Below, piece by piece: positions 12,290-24,093 of a DNA stretch of 64,000 nt. Source of the DNA: Stratiolaelaps scimitus (lineage: Eukaryota > Arthropoda > Arachnida > Mesostigmata > Laelapidae); the NCBI GenBank assembly GCA_019614645.1, contig JABWDB010000007.1, forward strand, positions 806,001 to 870,000, in the 5' to 3' direction. Each line of letters starts with the position of its first letter. The stretch's first letter is position 1. A program made the translations under genes and the position numbers. The notes beneath the pieces were generated by a model that had not been told where the DNA came from, did not search any database, and was given only the letters and a program-made list of their open reading frames with translations.

Positions 12290-15200
12290 TTACATGTATT
12301 TCATTGCATTTCATAGCACCCGGGAGCAATCGTCACTGAGATGAGTTCTCAAAAATGAGTCGTTTCCATCAATGTTTTGAAAACGACAACCCATCTCAAA
12401 ACAAACATCTTTTTTGTAGTCAACCTTTCATAAAACGTCACGCTCCTACGGTTGCAAGCTATTTCCCCCTCACGGTAGTTGCTCTTTTCATTATTGCTGC
12501 TGTGTAAATCATTCCAATAAGAGGCGTTATTCTATCAACTTGATGAAAGCCTACCACGAGTGTTGGGCACATGCCCCATTTGCTGAACTACCCCACAGAC
12601 CTGGCAGCCATAGACAGATCATCCTTTGCGTAGATACACGATAGCACATCCGTAATAGGCTGATTAAGGCAGCATGCAACCCGTACGTAGACCGATAGAT
12701 GCCATGGGCTTCCATTTGCGCTGCACCTAGCTGAGAGGCCCCCAGCCTTGCTTCTGTCAAACATTTCTCTGCCACTTATTCGTATGATGATATAGCATTT
12801 CTTCGAGAGATGGCCTCGGGCAGGGGACCTCCCCGAGGCCACGGCTGGATTTCCCACCTGCGACCTAGTGTATTTCCAACCCCTGACCTCCTTCTGTGCT
12901 CTCGTGTCGTGCCGAAGCAGCGTACATATATTATAGTGGTGTACTTTTTTGTTGAAAATAGTTTGATCTTCGAATTTTCAGAAGAGGAATGTGCTGACTT
13001 GCAGAGAATCGAAGAGATGTTACGGGGTAGGTGCCGCTCACCGTCTTGCTATTGAATGCGTATGCATGCACCCACACGTATCGTTCGATTTCGTGATTTT
13101 TGTGACACCATTTCTCTGGTGATGCACTGATTAGCCGTCGATAAACTCTAACTTCGTTAATTGCACAACGCTCCTTTTCGCGCACTGGTCGCTTCTAACG
13201 ACGGTGATCATGTAATCTTCTCCTCCTAGCATATGTTGCCTGATTAACGCGTAGCGCTCTACGTCGACGGTTTCCTGCTCTGTCCTTTGCTTCATCTAAT
13301 GATAGATTGTGTAGCAGCGAGCAACTAGGTTATAGTCGTCTTCTAGACACTTCCGTCTAAAACACTTACGTCTAGGCCTTTATTTCAAGGGCGAAAGAGA
13401 AGGTTTACGGTTCAGGCCGAGGCAGGGGAGTGGGAGGTAGGCAGTAGACGATTTTTCAGTTTCTTGTACCAACTTTCTTGGTTTATTCGTCACTCTCTGC
13501 TTTTCCTGTACATTTTTTTGTGCCCTTTTTCACTGTAAACACCCCTTTCTCGTCCTCTTGTTTCTGAGTCCTTCTTTTCTGTAGCTATTTGCCTATCGTA
13601 ACGTAGAGTTTTCGGGGCCACTCTTTTATCGGTGGACACCTAACGGCTCCATTCATGAGTTCAGTTTTGTTCCAGCGTAGACATTATTAGACCCACAAAA
13701 TCGTAATGTATATATTCGCTTGCTTAACGCAAGAGGTAGACGATTCCCCTTCTAAATCAAGGCTCGTACTACATTTAATTAAATCCATTTAATTTTTCCT
13801 GCTGTTCTTGGCGTGATTGTCCAGCTAGGCGCGTGTTGAATCAGCTCCGATTTCACTCTGGCAATTCTCTGCTCAACGCTGAGTCTATGCTGATATTTGG
13901 CTGGCAGAACATTTTCGAGCGTCCACCCTCCAAGGGTCATTTCAACTCGACCAAAATCGACTTATTTCCATCTATTGGCATTAACAAGTTCCATCTTATC
14001 AAGTCCTTCCATGATCGTCTCTGTGAACCAAATGGCAAAGCTTACCCTTCCGTTTCCAGACGAAGGTACGCCAGTGGACGACATTTCGCCGACTGAAGAT
14101 GAAGGCGTTGGCGATGAAGAAAGAGAGGAAGATGATGAAGATATTGGGGCCGACATTCGGCGGGTCAAGGAAATGTTACGAGGTACGATCGAATATGGTC
14201 GTGGTGACGACAGATTGCAGCTACAATCAATATTATTACTAGCTTAGGTCTTTGGAGAGCGGGAATTATGTGCTAGCTATCGGGCGCGAGTTGATGGGCA
14301 AACTCACAGACGTTCGTCATGGACTTTTGATCGTCATTTGAAGATGGTTAGGCCTTCATACACAGGATGCTTCACTGAAGCAACGGGAGAGTGGCAGCCT
14401 ACGCAGGGGATCTGTAGTTGTCGCCGAATAAAGTCCGCAAAAGTCATTTATCAGTGTAACGTTTCTACTTGCCTAACGGCACGGAAACTATAATGAGAGT
14501 TTATCCGTGCAGATTATCAAACTTTACCTTGCGGCTCGGCTTAACTAATAACCGTTCAGGGAGATGGTAGAGTTGTGTTATTACTGTCATGCTTTATTAC
14601 TGCACATCACAATTATTCTTTTTTGACTATTACGACGCGGTTACAGCACAAAAAAGCCTGTGCTTGCAAATTGCATTCACCACCGCACAGAGTTCACTAT
14701 AGCAATTTTCAATTAAAGAGAATCGCCCGGCCAGCTTAGCTCTATGTGGCATTGATTAATTTGAGTTTACACTAAATCGCTTATGCTTCCCGAGCACAGC
14801 CCATTTTGTTGACCAAGAGATTGTTAAAGCATTGCTAATAATAATAATAATGGTGACGATGAATGAAGTGATTGTGGTCTATGATTTAACCATCATTGCT
14901 TAAGTAACATCATCAATGTTGATCATAGCATAGCAGTGCTTTAATATACACAGACACAAATATACATTGACCTATATAAAGTGTGCGTGAACGGTACACG
15001 CATAATACAATACATAATAACACAATGCTCCCACAGCTGAAGAAGAGGCCGAGCGGATTTCCCGGGAGCCTTCACCGGCGCCTGCACTCGGTGGGGCAAC
15101 GAAGGAACAGGCTGCTGATCTGCAGGCTCTCAAGGCCCTTCTCGATCGTGAGTGTTTCTCACTGCCCAGTGTCATTTGCCTGCAATTTTTTGTATATTTT

Positions 15201-16283
15201 TATTATTATTATTATTATTATTATACATTCGGAGCGTGAATTCGATCTGGAAATATATCGCTTGAATACAAACGCTATATTTTTCTATTGTACTCAGTGG
15301 GCTATGATAACGACGTTGAGCGTGTACCCATTGTTTGTCTTGCGTGTCTAATATTGTGATCCCATACATTATCGTATACTCACTCTCCCATAATAAAATT
15401 GAACCTTCAGATTGGATATGCGTATGTTGTACGGGTATGTTCGCTAATACTGAGCCTCTCTGCTTCGATGACTTCGCGTGTAAATCGTCCAATGGAGGGT
15501 GGCGTGGCGTGCGCTGGGTGGGTTGAGTTTAGCGAGATAGCATATGAACCGAATGTGGTTTCCAATCGCCAGACGGTTCCGCGTTGTCGAAGCCCACTTC
15601 TGCCCCCAGCATCGTGTCGATTCGTCTATCGGCTTTGGCGCATGTTCTTGGAAATCGGGAGTTACCTCCTGTGGGCTGTCACACCCTGAGCACCCGTGGC
15701 CACTGCAACACTTTCCGACTTCCAATGTGACGGCTCTTGGCATTATCATAGTATCGTCCGCGTTGTATTCGTCGCTTTTATTTTATTCTACGTTAACACG
15801 AACACATTTGCTTAGCATCTTTCACCTATTTAGAAGCACTTACGTAGAAGCAATGCAAAAAGGCCCAAGATGCATCCTAGCTCTTAGCTCGCAGTGAATT
15901 TTTTGTCGACGTTGTTAATCCGTTGTGTTTCTGTTCGATCTTTTCGCTCGTCATATGTTTCTTTGTTGTGTCTCTCGTTATCATTTGGCTATTCTCTGTT
16001 GTACCCTGTATCCCGCCTCCTAAACATGGTATTCTGTCCTGTAGAGGAGGAAGTTGGCTCGAATAGTCCTGTAACGACCGATAGTCAGGGGGTCCAGCCA
16101 TCTCCGTCCAGTGTCGAAATTCTGGCGGAAACATCCTCGGTGCCTCGGGCAAGCAACGAGCCGGGCAAGGAGCTCACCTTCGAATACAACTACGACCGAC
16201 GTAACAGCCAGATGCACAACAGTCTCACCGATGTCAAGGTTGTTTTCGATTATACCACCCAAACGGGGCAGAGCATGAGCTAG
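9406..16283 (+). CDS. unrecognised acidic protein built of repeated phase-1 exons (9 exons, 5' incomplete)
   Basis: Exons: 9406-9562, 9937-10142, 10591-10719, 10965-11039, 11540-11671, 12982-13026, 14060-14182, 15037-15147 and 16045-16283 (stop TAG). Each has an AG acceptor and GT donor, and together they give one frame of about 405 codons. From the exon 2 donor to the last acceptor every junction is phase 1, so exons 3-8 (43, 25, 44, 15, 41 and 37 codons) are symmetric cassettes that can be skipped without frameshift. Exons 2, 3, 5, 6, 7 and 8 end in a related amphipathic helix: VEVLREILH, IDTLKRMLD, IEQIQEMLQ, LQRIEEMLR, IRRVKEMLR, LQALKALLD. Most following exons open with Glu/Asp runs. Exon 2 has basic Ser sites (SRQSS, TRQKS) that suit a basophilic kinase. 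The last exon ends with a Tyr-rich segment (FEYNYDRR, VVFDYTTQTG). No catalytic domain, membrane segment or known family is recognised. It is probably intracellular and disordered, with short helices. Upstream exons were not found. Confidence 0.8.
9865..9898. repeat. (TA)n microsatellite in intron 1 of the repeated-exon gene
   Basis: Alternating TA just 5' of the exon 2 acceptor (exon starts 9937), where the polypyrimidine tract is expected. Its length may influence splicing. Confidence 0.9.
12232..12290. repeat. (TA)n(TG)n compound microsatellite
   Basis: AT dinucleotides running into GT dinucleotides, within the intron before the 45-nt exon at 12982. Confidence 0.9.
13027..14059. other. 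intron of the repeated-exon gene
   Basis: It begins with donor GTAGGT and ends CCGTTTCCAG. Open frames inside it (for example 13833-14096) run across the acceptor of exon 7 out of frame, and I see no further exon. Confidence 0.6.
15148..16044. other. last intron of the repeated-exon gene
   Basis: Donor GTGAGT and acceptor CCTGTAG. It contains an (ATT)n tract at about 15198-15223. The open frames on both strands show no motif and no splice-consistent content. Confidence 0.6.
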
Positions 16284-17803
16284 TTCTACCAACCCCTACA
16301 CAATCTCCCCTTCCCTACCGATGGCACGAACCCGTTTTAGAGCTAGTGAACGTTGAGGTAGATGAACCGGGGAGTTCTCGTGTTGTTGCGATCGAACGAC
16401 CCCAGCATGAATTCACTCGTTCACCGCGTGGCAAGGAAACGAATGCGCGCGGAAAGACAGAAAAAAAGCTGGAGGTTTTCAGTTCGTTTTGTTGAAAACA
16501 AAACATTTCTTCGATATCCGATTTTATCGGAGTTGAACACGAACGGTAGCGTGACCAGCGGTGACGACCATACGAATGGTCACTTTAGCTGTGACAACTT
16601 AACTTGCGAAGGCACTGCACATTCTATTGAATATCTTGTGGAAATGAGGTCGAAATCAAACCTGTCGAAACCGTCCGCTGTGTTTGCGTTTGAATTTCGA
16701 TCCTTCGTAGAACGTCAACGTGTGTCGTCATATTTTGCCTTTCCTTGTTTTGGTCTGAACTTTTCTCGGAGGCACGTTTAGTAATAACCACTTGCTAATT
16801 ATTATATTTCTGGGGCACCGCTGTTTGCGCGTGTTTGACTGGATTCAATATGTTTTTTGTATTTTTTTTGTTGTATTGCAATTGCATCTCTCTAATTAGT
16901 CTGCTTTTGCTAGCACTGGTTATAACTGGTTCAGTGATGATACTGTTGCCAAATTGACAAATCGGTGACCTCGAGATCTCTCACTTATCTGTGATCCGGC
17001 TCTAAGTGCTGCATGGAGCTGCGTTGCAGGGTTACTTGTGTTAATGAGATTCGATACAGTCGGACACAGAAAGACAGGATTCGCTTCGATAAACAGTTTT
17101 AAAAAGTTACAATTCTCATGTACCTATAATGGAAACGGTCCAATTGTGTGGTTGAGTGCACATAGAAACTGGGTGTTTTCCGTAATCGTTTGTAGTCTAA
17201 AAAAAAATATATATATGTATGCATATATATGTGTCATGCTCTTGTACAGGAGGGATTCACACATCGAGCAGTCTGATCAAAATGACTCCTCGATGACCTG
17301 ATCCAAAAGGAGCCATAATATGACTACGACGGTCCGGTTCTTGTCGGCAGCACTGATCGATCGGGTTCCACAGACTCAAATGCTATCCGAGATTTCTTTG
17401 CATCTGACTTGTGATTTTTTCTATTTTGTACTTGACACTTTATCTTAACCGTTTTTCATAGTAGTGTTTATCGTTTGTAATTTCAGGTAAATGTTGGTAA
17501 GAAATTTCAAAGGGAATGGAAAAATTTGCACACTCTAAAAATTGAGTTAATATCGTATTCTTGCGTACATTTGATTTTTTTGGAACTGTATTGGCAGATT
17601 TTGCGTTTTTCGAATCCTTCATCTGAATGTTAGAGCAAAACCTACTAAAAGCTCTAAGAGCTCATTACAACTTCCTTTAATTGACCTTGCAAAAGGATCA
17701 AAATAACTTAACATGCGTCTAATCCAGCATAGGAGGTGCTGCCATTATATATATATATATTTATATATATATATACATATATATACGTAATATATACATA
17801 AAT

Positions 17804-17809
17804 AATAAA
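17804..17809 (+). promoter_or_regulatory. possible polyadenylation signal AATAAA
   Basis: An AATAAA lies about 1.5 kb after the stop of the repeated-exon gene. The hexamer is common in such AT-rich DNA, so this is only a candidate. Confidence 0.2.
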
Positions 17810-18016
17810 CCTTATATATGTATATATTATTTTCCTGTAAATAAATGTTTTTATTGGGCATAAACTAAAGATGAAAAGCCTCTGTCTGCAGCTAATGTTT
17901 CAACGGATTACCTCGACAGAATTGAGAGCATTTATATGAGATACACGATTCGAAAGATACGAGTCTGCTTTGCAGCGGTGTTGTGCTAACCCAATAACTT
18001 GCTTCCGTGTTTACAG

Positions 18017-18057
18017 ACGAGAGGTCTACTGCTGTACCCGGGAAAGAAACGAATTAG
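18017..18057 (+). CDS. possible alternative terminal exon of the repeated-exon gene
   Basis: A TTTACAG acceptor is followed by a phase-1 reading DERSTAVPGKETN and a stop. The acidic start and the phase match the cassette exons of the upstream gene, so splicing from any phase-1 donor would give a short alternative C-terminus. It is short enough to be chance. Confidence 0.22.
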
Positions 18058-18191
18058 CCTCACTTAAATCGAGGTACCTGAATCCCGAGGTAGATTCGTG
18101 TCCCTTGGCGACACTCAACCCGGAGCGAGGCCAGACAACGAGATGATGAATAGATCAATATGTACCACGTTCAACTACCACTACTAATTAA

Positions 18192-18227
<36 letters not shown>

Positions 18228-19746
18228 TATACATATCGAAATGTTGTACTGTACATTTTCACGACGTTGTTTGCATAGCTGCCGAATATTTCTATCATAG
18301 TATAGGGGACATGATTCATTGTTGGTCGCTGTTAGGTACCTGTTAGTGCCTGCAACCATCGAATCCCTGCGCCATGACGAATGCACCCGTTGAATGGGTT
18401 GTCGGGGGAAATGTTCTCATTGTTACACATATCAGTTCGGTTGAAGTAACGATCTGCCGCTACAGGACGAGCACGGGCTTTGTTTGGCTCGCTCTTTCCG
18501 GGCGACTATACAAGTGCAATTACACCGCTTCTGCAGCCGCTGCTGTTACAACTGGGAGAAAATGAACGCAGCAACAATGAATTCAATTGACGCAACAGGG
18601 AGCGGACGCGGCTGGTGTGGCCATCTATCTCGATCTGAATGTGCGCGAATACATATTTAACGGCGGACATCGTCAGCAACGAAGAGCAGGGCGAGTACAT
18701 TAATCACAACTTTTATCAGCATAGTAAGCAATACTATGTCCGGACAGATCCTAAACAGTAGCAGCAGCAGCTGATTGTTATAACTGAATTCAAATTCTAT
18801 TCATCATTATTGTTGTTGTTATTATTATTATGTTAAAGTTGTTGTTGTTGACGTTGTTGTTCTATTTGGAAACCCCTTGAGCTTAATTCATTTAGAAGAG
18901 GATTTGGCCGCATGCAGCTGCAACAAGATGCCGGCGCCAACAACAGCAGCAGATGTCGTGTTCGTCTTGTCGGCTTTTACTTCGCTGTGCTATATATTCT
19001 CTGCGTATTTTCCGCCCTGTTAGATGACCATATCTCATGGGAACAGCCGACCCAGCGGGATAGAGGAACAGTTCGAATCGGCACAGCCAGTTCAGCACAT
19101 TGACGTAACGCAGGGAGACATTAGAAACGGCTGAGAGAGAGAGAGAGAGAGAAAGAAAATAGAGATAACTTAGAGAGAGAGAGAGAGGTGATGTAATCTC
19201 CCTGTGGACAGGGCAGCCAGCATCGACGATGGACGAAGATATATTTGAGCATTTTATGGCCAATGGGCGATGAAATGCTAACAAGCATGAGCAAGCTAGC
19301 TAAATCACATAACAATAATCACGTTATGACGATTGTTACTATTACTGTGTGAAAAATACAATGGATAGCCAAGCGCGGGGATAGCCACCTTCGACAAGTG
19401 AACATAACAAACAAACAGACAACACGGCGACAAGAATCGCAAAGTGGGTGAATTCGTCAAATCACCACCGGTAGGTAGAAGTCATGAGCTATGATTTGGA
19501 GAGCGTTTCTAGCGGTTATCGATCTATTACACTCTGAAATAATATTAATCGATATTAGTTATTATTATTATTATTATTACAATTATTGCTATAGTGCCAT
19601 TATTCGCAGAATGATAAGGTTATGGTACAACATAATGATATAATTTGGTATGAAGATGATATTATTATTATTATCCTATAATACTGTTACTGGAAGCGAC
19701 ATGCAAGGTGATATGAACGGTTAGAAACAGATGAAACCAGAAACTA

Positions 19747-19803
<57 letters not shown>

Positions 19804-20300
19804 GCAAATCTGACCGTAACGCGGTGCAAATAAAGCTGTGACGTTTTACAAAAAAACACAACAACATCATCATTATTTTATTCGCTTATCCATAATTTGG
19901 CTCATAGATAGAATCAGGCTTAACACAGCTGAGTCGTTTGGTAGCGCCAACAAGTTGGGACATTTTTAGGGTTTTGAGAACACATGCCTGCATATCTAGA
20001 GCGACCGGATCTTCAACGAATGACATAATCATCTTTTTTTTTGTTGACACTTTGTAACCTTTGAGTCGTACGATTTCTATCGACGTTTCTATAGTGATTC
20101 ATTATTACTTCTACTTTTAGCTTTATAAGACACCTGGAAATGTTTATAACTAACATATATTGTATATACCGAATTATATATTCCTATTATTGTTATGATC
20201 ATTACACACGTGTGCATTATTGTATATATTGCCTAATACATAATGACATTGTATATAATCATATTTGAAATTATATATAATTTATTATTATTAAGATGAT
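18058..20300. other. non-coding, low-complexity-rich stretch
   Basis: (TA)n at 18197-18222 and 19749-19801, GA-rich tracts at 19131-19188, and ATT/GTT triplets at about 18805-18860. No exon recognised. Confidence 0.5.
19749..19801. repeat. (TA)n microsatellite
   Basis: About 53 bases of uninterrupted alternating A/T. Confidence 0.95.
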
Positions 20301-23300
20301 GATGGTAATGATTATTATTATACATAGCAAAAAGATAATACAGTTGTAGGCATGTGCCGGCGGATCCATTTAAAATAGCCGATGAAATTACTTAACTTCC
20401 GTAAGTAAAAAAACAGTTCTGAAGAGCCCAGAAGATTCGGGAGGCGTGTCTTGCTGACTTTGTTATCACGATCCACTTCGGACAAAAAGAGAACGTCATA
20501 GCTGGTCCATTTCACTGGAGCTGACCACGATCGTATTTAGGAACCATACAAATTTTGGATGAGCCATAAAAGGGCATATTCGTACGAATCGTTTCTTCAG
20601 GATGTTTAACTTCTCTTCATCATTGACGCCTTCACGACCAGCATCTGTCGTCACCGGTGCTGTTGGATTGGTGCCACCGTTGAAACTCAGAAAGGGTTTG
20701 GTAATATTTACCACCCCGGTGGGGATGGGCGAATTGACCACGACATGTTGCTTTTCTATTATAATTTATGCCCATTTCCTCCCCTTCATCCTGTCAGCGG
20801 TGTGTGACTAAGGAGGTAGTCATCTTTGGCGTCCCTGGTCCGACGTCTCTGCCAGCTGCTGTCGATGAAACTTCACGAAGGCGGAGAGGGCAACGCTGGT
20901 GATGTCGCGTTATCGGGACACGCGTTCCCAACGAGGAATCGAATGGCTCAAGAAGCACTCGCAACGCACGCAGTTTCGATAGCGCACACCTGTATCCGTC
21001 AGCAGCAGCGGCAACGTCAAATGATCAAATGAATCTGAAAACAGCAGCGTCACTTGCATCTGCTGGTGGTGCTGATTCAGCATTAAGACGATCAGGATTT
21101 GAACTACTACGAAGCGCACTCAACCTCCCGCGCGCGACCCGTTCCAATCTCCCCCGGGGACGAGATATTTCGTCGCGAATCGCACGACGACAGCCGATGA
21201 CAGGCTGCTGTCAGCCGGTCCAAGCGACCGAGTTAGCGAACAGCGTGGAAAAACGATGCTGTACCCCGTGCAATCCATGTGACATCGAAAATGCCACATC
21301 GATAAGCAGCGCCGACAGAGACACCCGTGCGAATCGCCAGGTAGAGGGAACGCGAGTAGGCTTATCTATAATATATATACATATATATATAAAGAGAGAA
21401 AGAAAGAAAGAAAGAAAGAAAGAGGGGAGAGAGAGAGAGAGATCGTTGCGGACAGTGTGAGGTGCTTAACAGGCGTTGATGTTATCACACGGCTTGTAGC
21501 ATCGTCGGTAGCGGCGGCGGCTGCAATGTATTTGGTGATGTGGCGTCGCTCGTGGCGATGCTGTCATCCCTTATGTCTCTGCGTCCTCTCGCCAGTCAAC
21601 CACTGCTCGTGTCCTGAGGCTGTTTGGTCATCCGCCGATTTGACTGACGCCCGTCCACATTCGTATCTACATGTTGTTCGACTTCGTTCCTACGCCTCTC
21701 TTTCGTTATCGTCCACGTCGCACTGTTCGACTTGACGCTTAGTACGCACGAGAAGCACGGGACAGAATGGCAGGCATCGGGGGAGTTGTCGGGGTCTACC
21801 CGTTTTGTAGATGTTCGATATGTAACTATTGTAATATAGGATGAAGCTTACTTTTCGCTAACTCGAAACGTATATCTCACCCTGCTACCTGCAGCTTAAT
21901 TGGTATACCTAATTTATGAGATGGTAGCTCGATGGAAGTCCATCTGCCGTTGACCGATATGATATCGATGTCATATGGCCAGTGAAGGCGCACGCTCTGA
22001 TCTGGTGCATGCTCTGATTTGGTGCACGCTCTGATCAGGCAGGAAGAGCAAAATGGCACTGAAGTAGCAACGTCACCTCGCAACCTGAGGGCTCTCAAGT
22101 TTAAATCTGAAAGGATACATACAAACCGAAACAGTCCCTGTATATGTTTGTTCCTGTTAAGAATAGTACGTAGTTCGTTCGTCCGGCCGCGCCAGTCTAC
22201 CTTTCAAGGAACGACCACGTCTAAGCATCAGTTAATAGATGCTTACCAGCAATCTCAGAGATGTGTTGCTCTCGTTTTTCAGCTGATTAGCGTTTGCGGG
22301 TGCATGGCGCACAACAGCGAATGCACCCTTGGCTTAAATGAAATTGCTCTTCACCTGTTCGGAATTGGCAAATTCGTCTATTAATTAGACCACTAAAAGG
22401 TCGCAAATCGATACTGTCTTCCAACCGCTACACTGCATACTGTCGCGAAGCCAACAAACATCCCGCTGGAATCATATCTTAAAGTACCGTATTTGGCTTG
22501 GCGGCAATTTCTCCCTGAACATATGGCCGAGCTAGTTCATGCACGCGAGTCACCAAAGTAGATTATATTTGTATATGTATATCTATATAGAACTAACCGC
22601 CGCCATCTGTCTATATCTAAATATATATACATATATTATATATATATATATATATGCATATATATATATATATGTATCTATTATGGCTAGGTGAAGAGAA
22701 GACCGAACGAGAAATGGGAGACAAGCCGCTGCCACCGTGCCGCCCTGCCGTGATATATTCGCCGTAAGTAAACGATAGTCAACATGCACTAACTGATCGA
22801 TTCAAAGTGATCGAGGGCTTTTGGCGTCGTCCGACATCGGCCGGCTTTCATCCCGATTCTCCGAACCATATCGCCCATCTGCTGCTGTGTACGCTCGCTG
22901 TAGTTAGCTGACCATGGCGGTGGCGGCTGCCCATACTTTGTCTGCTCGAAGCGGACGATCAGCATACGGGACAGCCATGGGTCAGACGGCTCGATGCGGC
23001 CCTGCCGCGTATGGCCGCATGAAAGGTCACGTAGAAGAGGCACTCGTTCAATCGGATGCTCATAATTCGGATTGCGGCCACAAGGATGCTAGTGGCATCA
23101 TCGTACGAATTATAATGATAATAATCAGGTGCAATTGAAGTTCGTGTCGTTCCCTACTTTGGCCGCCTCCAAATCGCAGCAGCAGCAGCCGCCGGTGTTC
23201 ACAGCCGTGGCCGCGCTGGGCGAGAACCGGGGAGCGAGATGCAGTTAGCGACAGGGGCATTTGTATGGCACGACAGATCGCGGACGGGGCAGCCAGCTAA

Positions 23301-24008
23301 ATAGATAGAGATATCGATAGATCTGCCTATTTTTGACGTCATAACTCGATAACTTGGTATCGGTATCGCATCATATACTGCACTAAGATACATTTCGTGC
23401 CGTGTTATCGCAGCTAGGCTGTGTTTTGAAGATGATAGAATCACACTCGCACACATATATATATATATATTACGTAACAGGACGAGCGGGTGTACTGGTT
23501 TCGTTTCAGCGTTGCCTTGAACACGTGCTTTGACTGAGAAACACTCTGAGTGGAGGCCCCTTGCAAGGGCAGGGTTACTCGCAGAGAAGAGGTGTTAGGA
23601 AATGTTTATAGAATATACTCCCTTGAGGCCAGAAATAAATATATTAGGATAAAACATCTATGGTTAGTCAAAAAATTATAAAGTGAAAAAGAAGGAATTT
23701 TATTTAGGAGATGAAATTTTTTTAAAATACCATGTAGACAACATGAGGAAATGCGCGGTCGTGACGTGAGTCTTGTTGAGTGACTACAACAATAAGAACG
23801 GGTCTTGCAAGGTGTCGAAGACAAATCGATTAGGTTTTGTCGCAACCCTTAAGCTGATGTATGTAGCTTGCCAGGTCCGCCTGACAAAGTTGTACTCTTG
23901 AGTTTATATGAAATCGAATCTATTTCATAGTCAGATGCAGGGAAACGACGTTTTGAGGGCAAGGGCGTTGGATATCAGAGTGGCAATTCTAAAACCAACT
24001 ATATTTGT

Positions 24009-24012
<4 letters not shown>
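20301..24012. other. stretch with short open frames on both strands, no gene established
   Basis: Minus-strand frames at 20318-20515 and 20496-20741, and 22789-23043, have protein-like composition but no recognisable domain or splice partners. A homopurine tract lies at 21391-21442. A 17-bp unit, GCTCTGATCTGGTGCAT, is repeated about 2.6 times at 21994-22038. Confidence 0.4.
21391..21442. repeat. homopurine (GAAA)n/(GA)n tract
   Basis: Continuous purines on the plus strand, a potential triplex-forming sequence. It follows directly on an AT tract. Confidence 0.9.

Positions 24013-24090
<78 letters not shown>
24013..24090. repeat. long (TA)n microsatellite
   Basis: About 78 bases of alternating A/T, self-complementary and able to extrude as a cruciform. 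Confidence 0.95.

Positions 24091-24093
<3 letters not shown>

Noticed and set aside
20318..20741. Two minus-strand frames vaguely recalling a retrotransposon polyprotein
   Set aside because: A phrase like LRKLSNFIGYFKWIRRHMP is suggestive, but the surrounding catalytic motifs are absent.
21029..21460. 143-codon plus-strand frame
   Set aside because: It ends in translated AT and GA microsatellites and its composition is arbitrary.
22789..23043. 84-codon minus-strand frame with protein-like composition
   Set aside because: No recognisable motif, no confirmed splice partners, and an equally long frame exists on the other strand.
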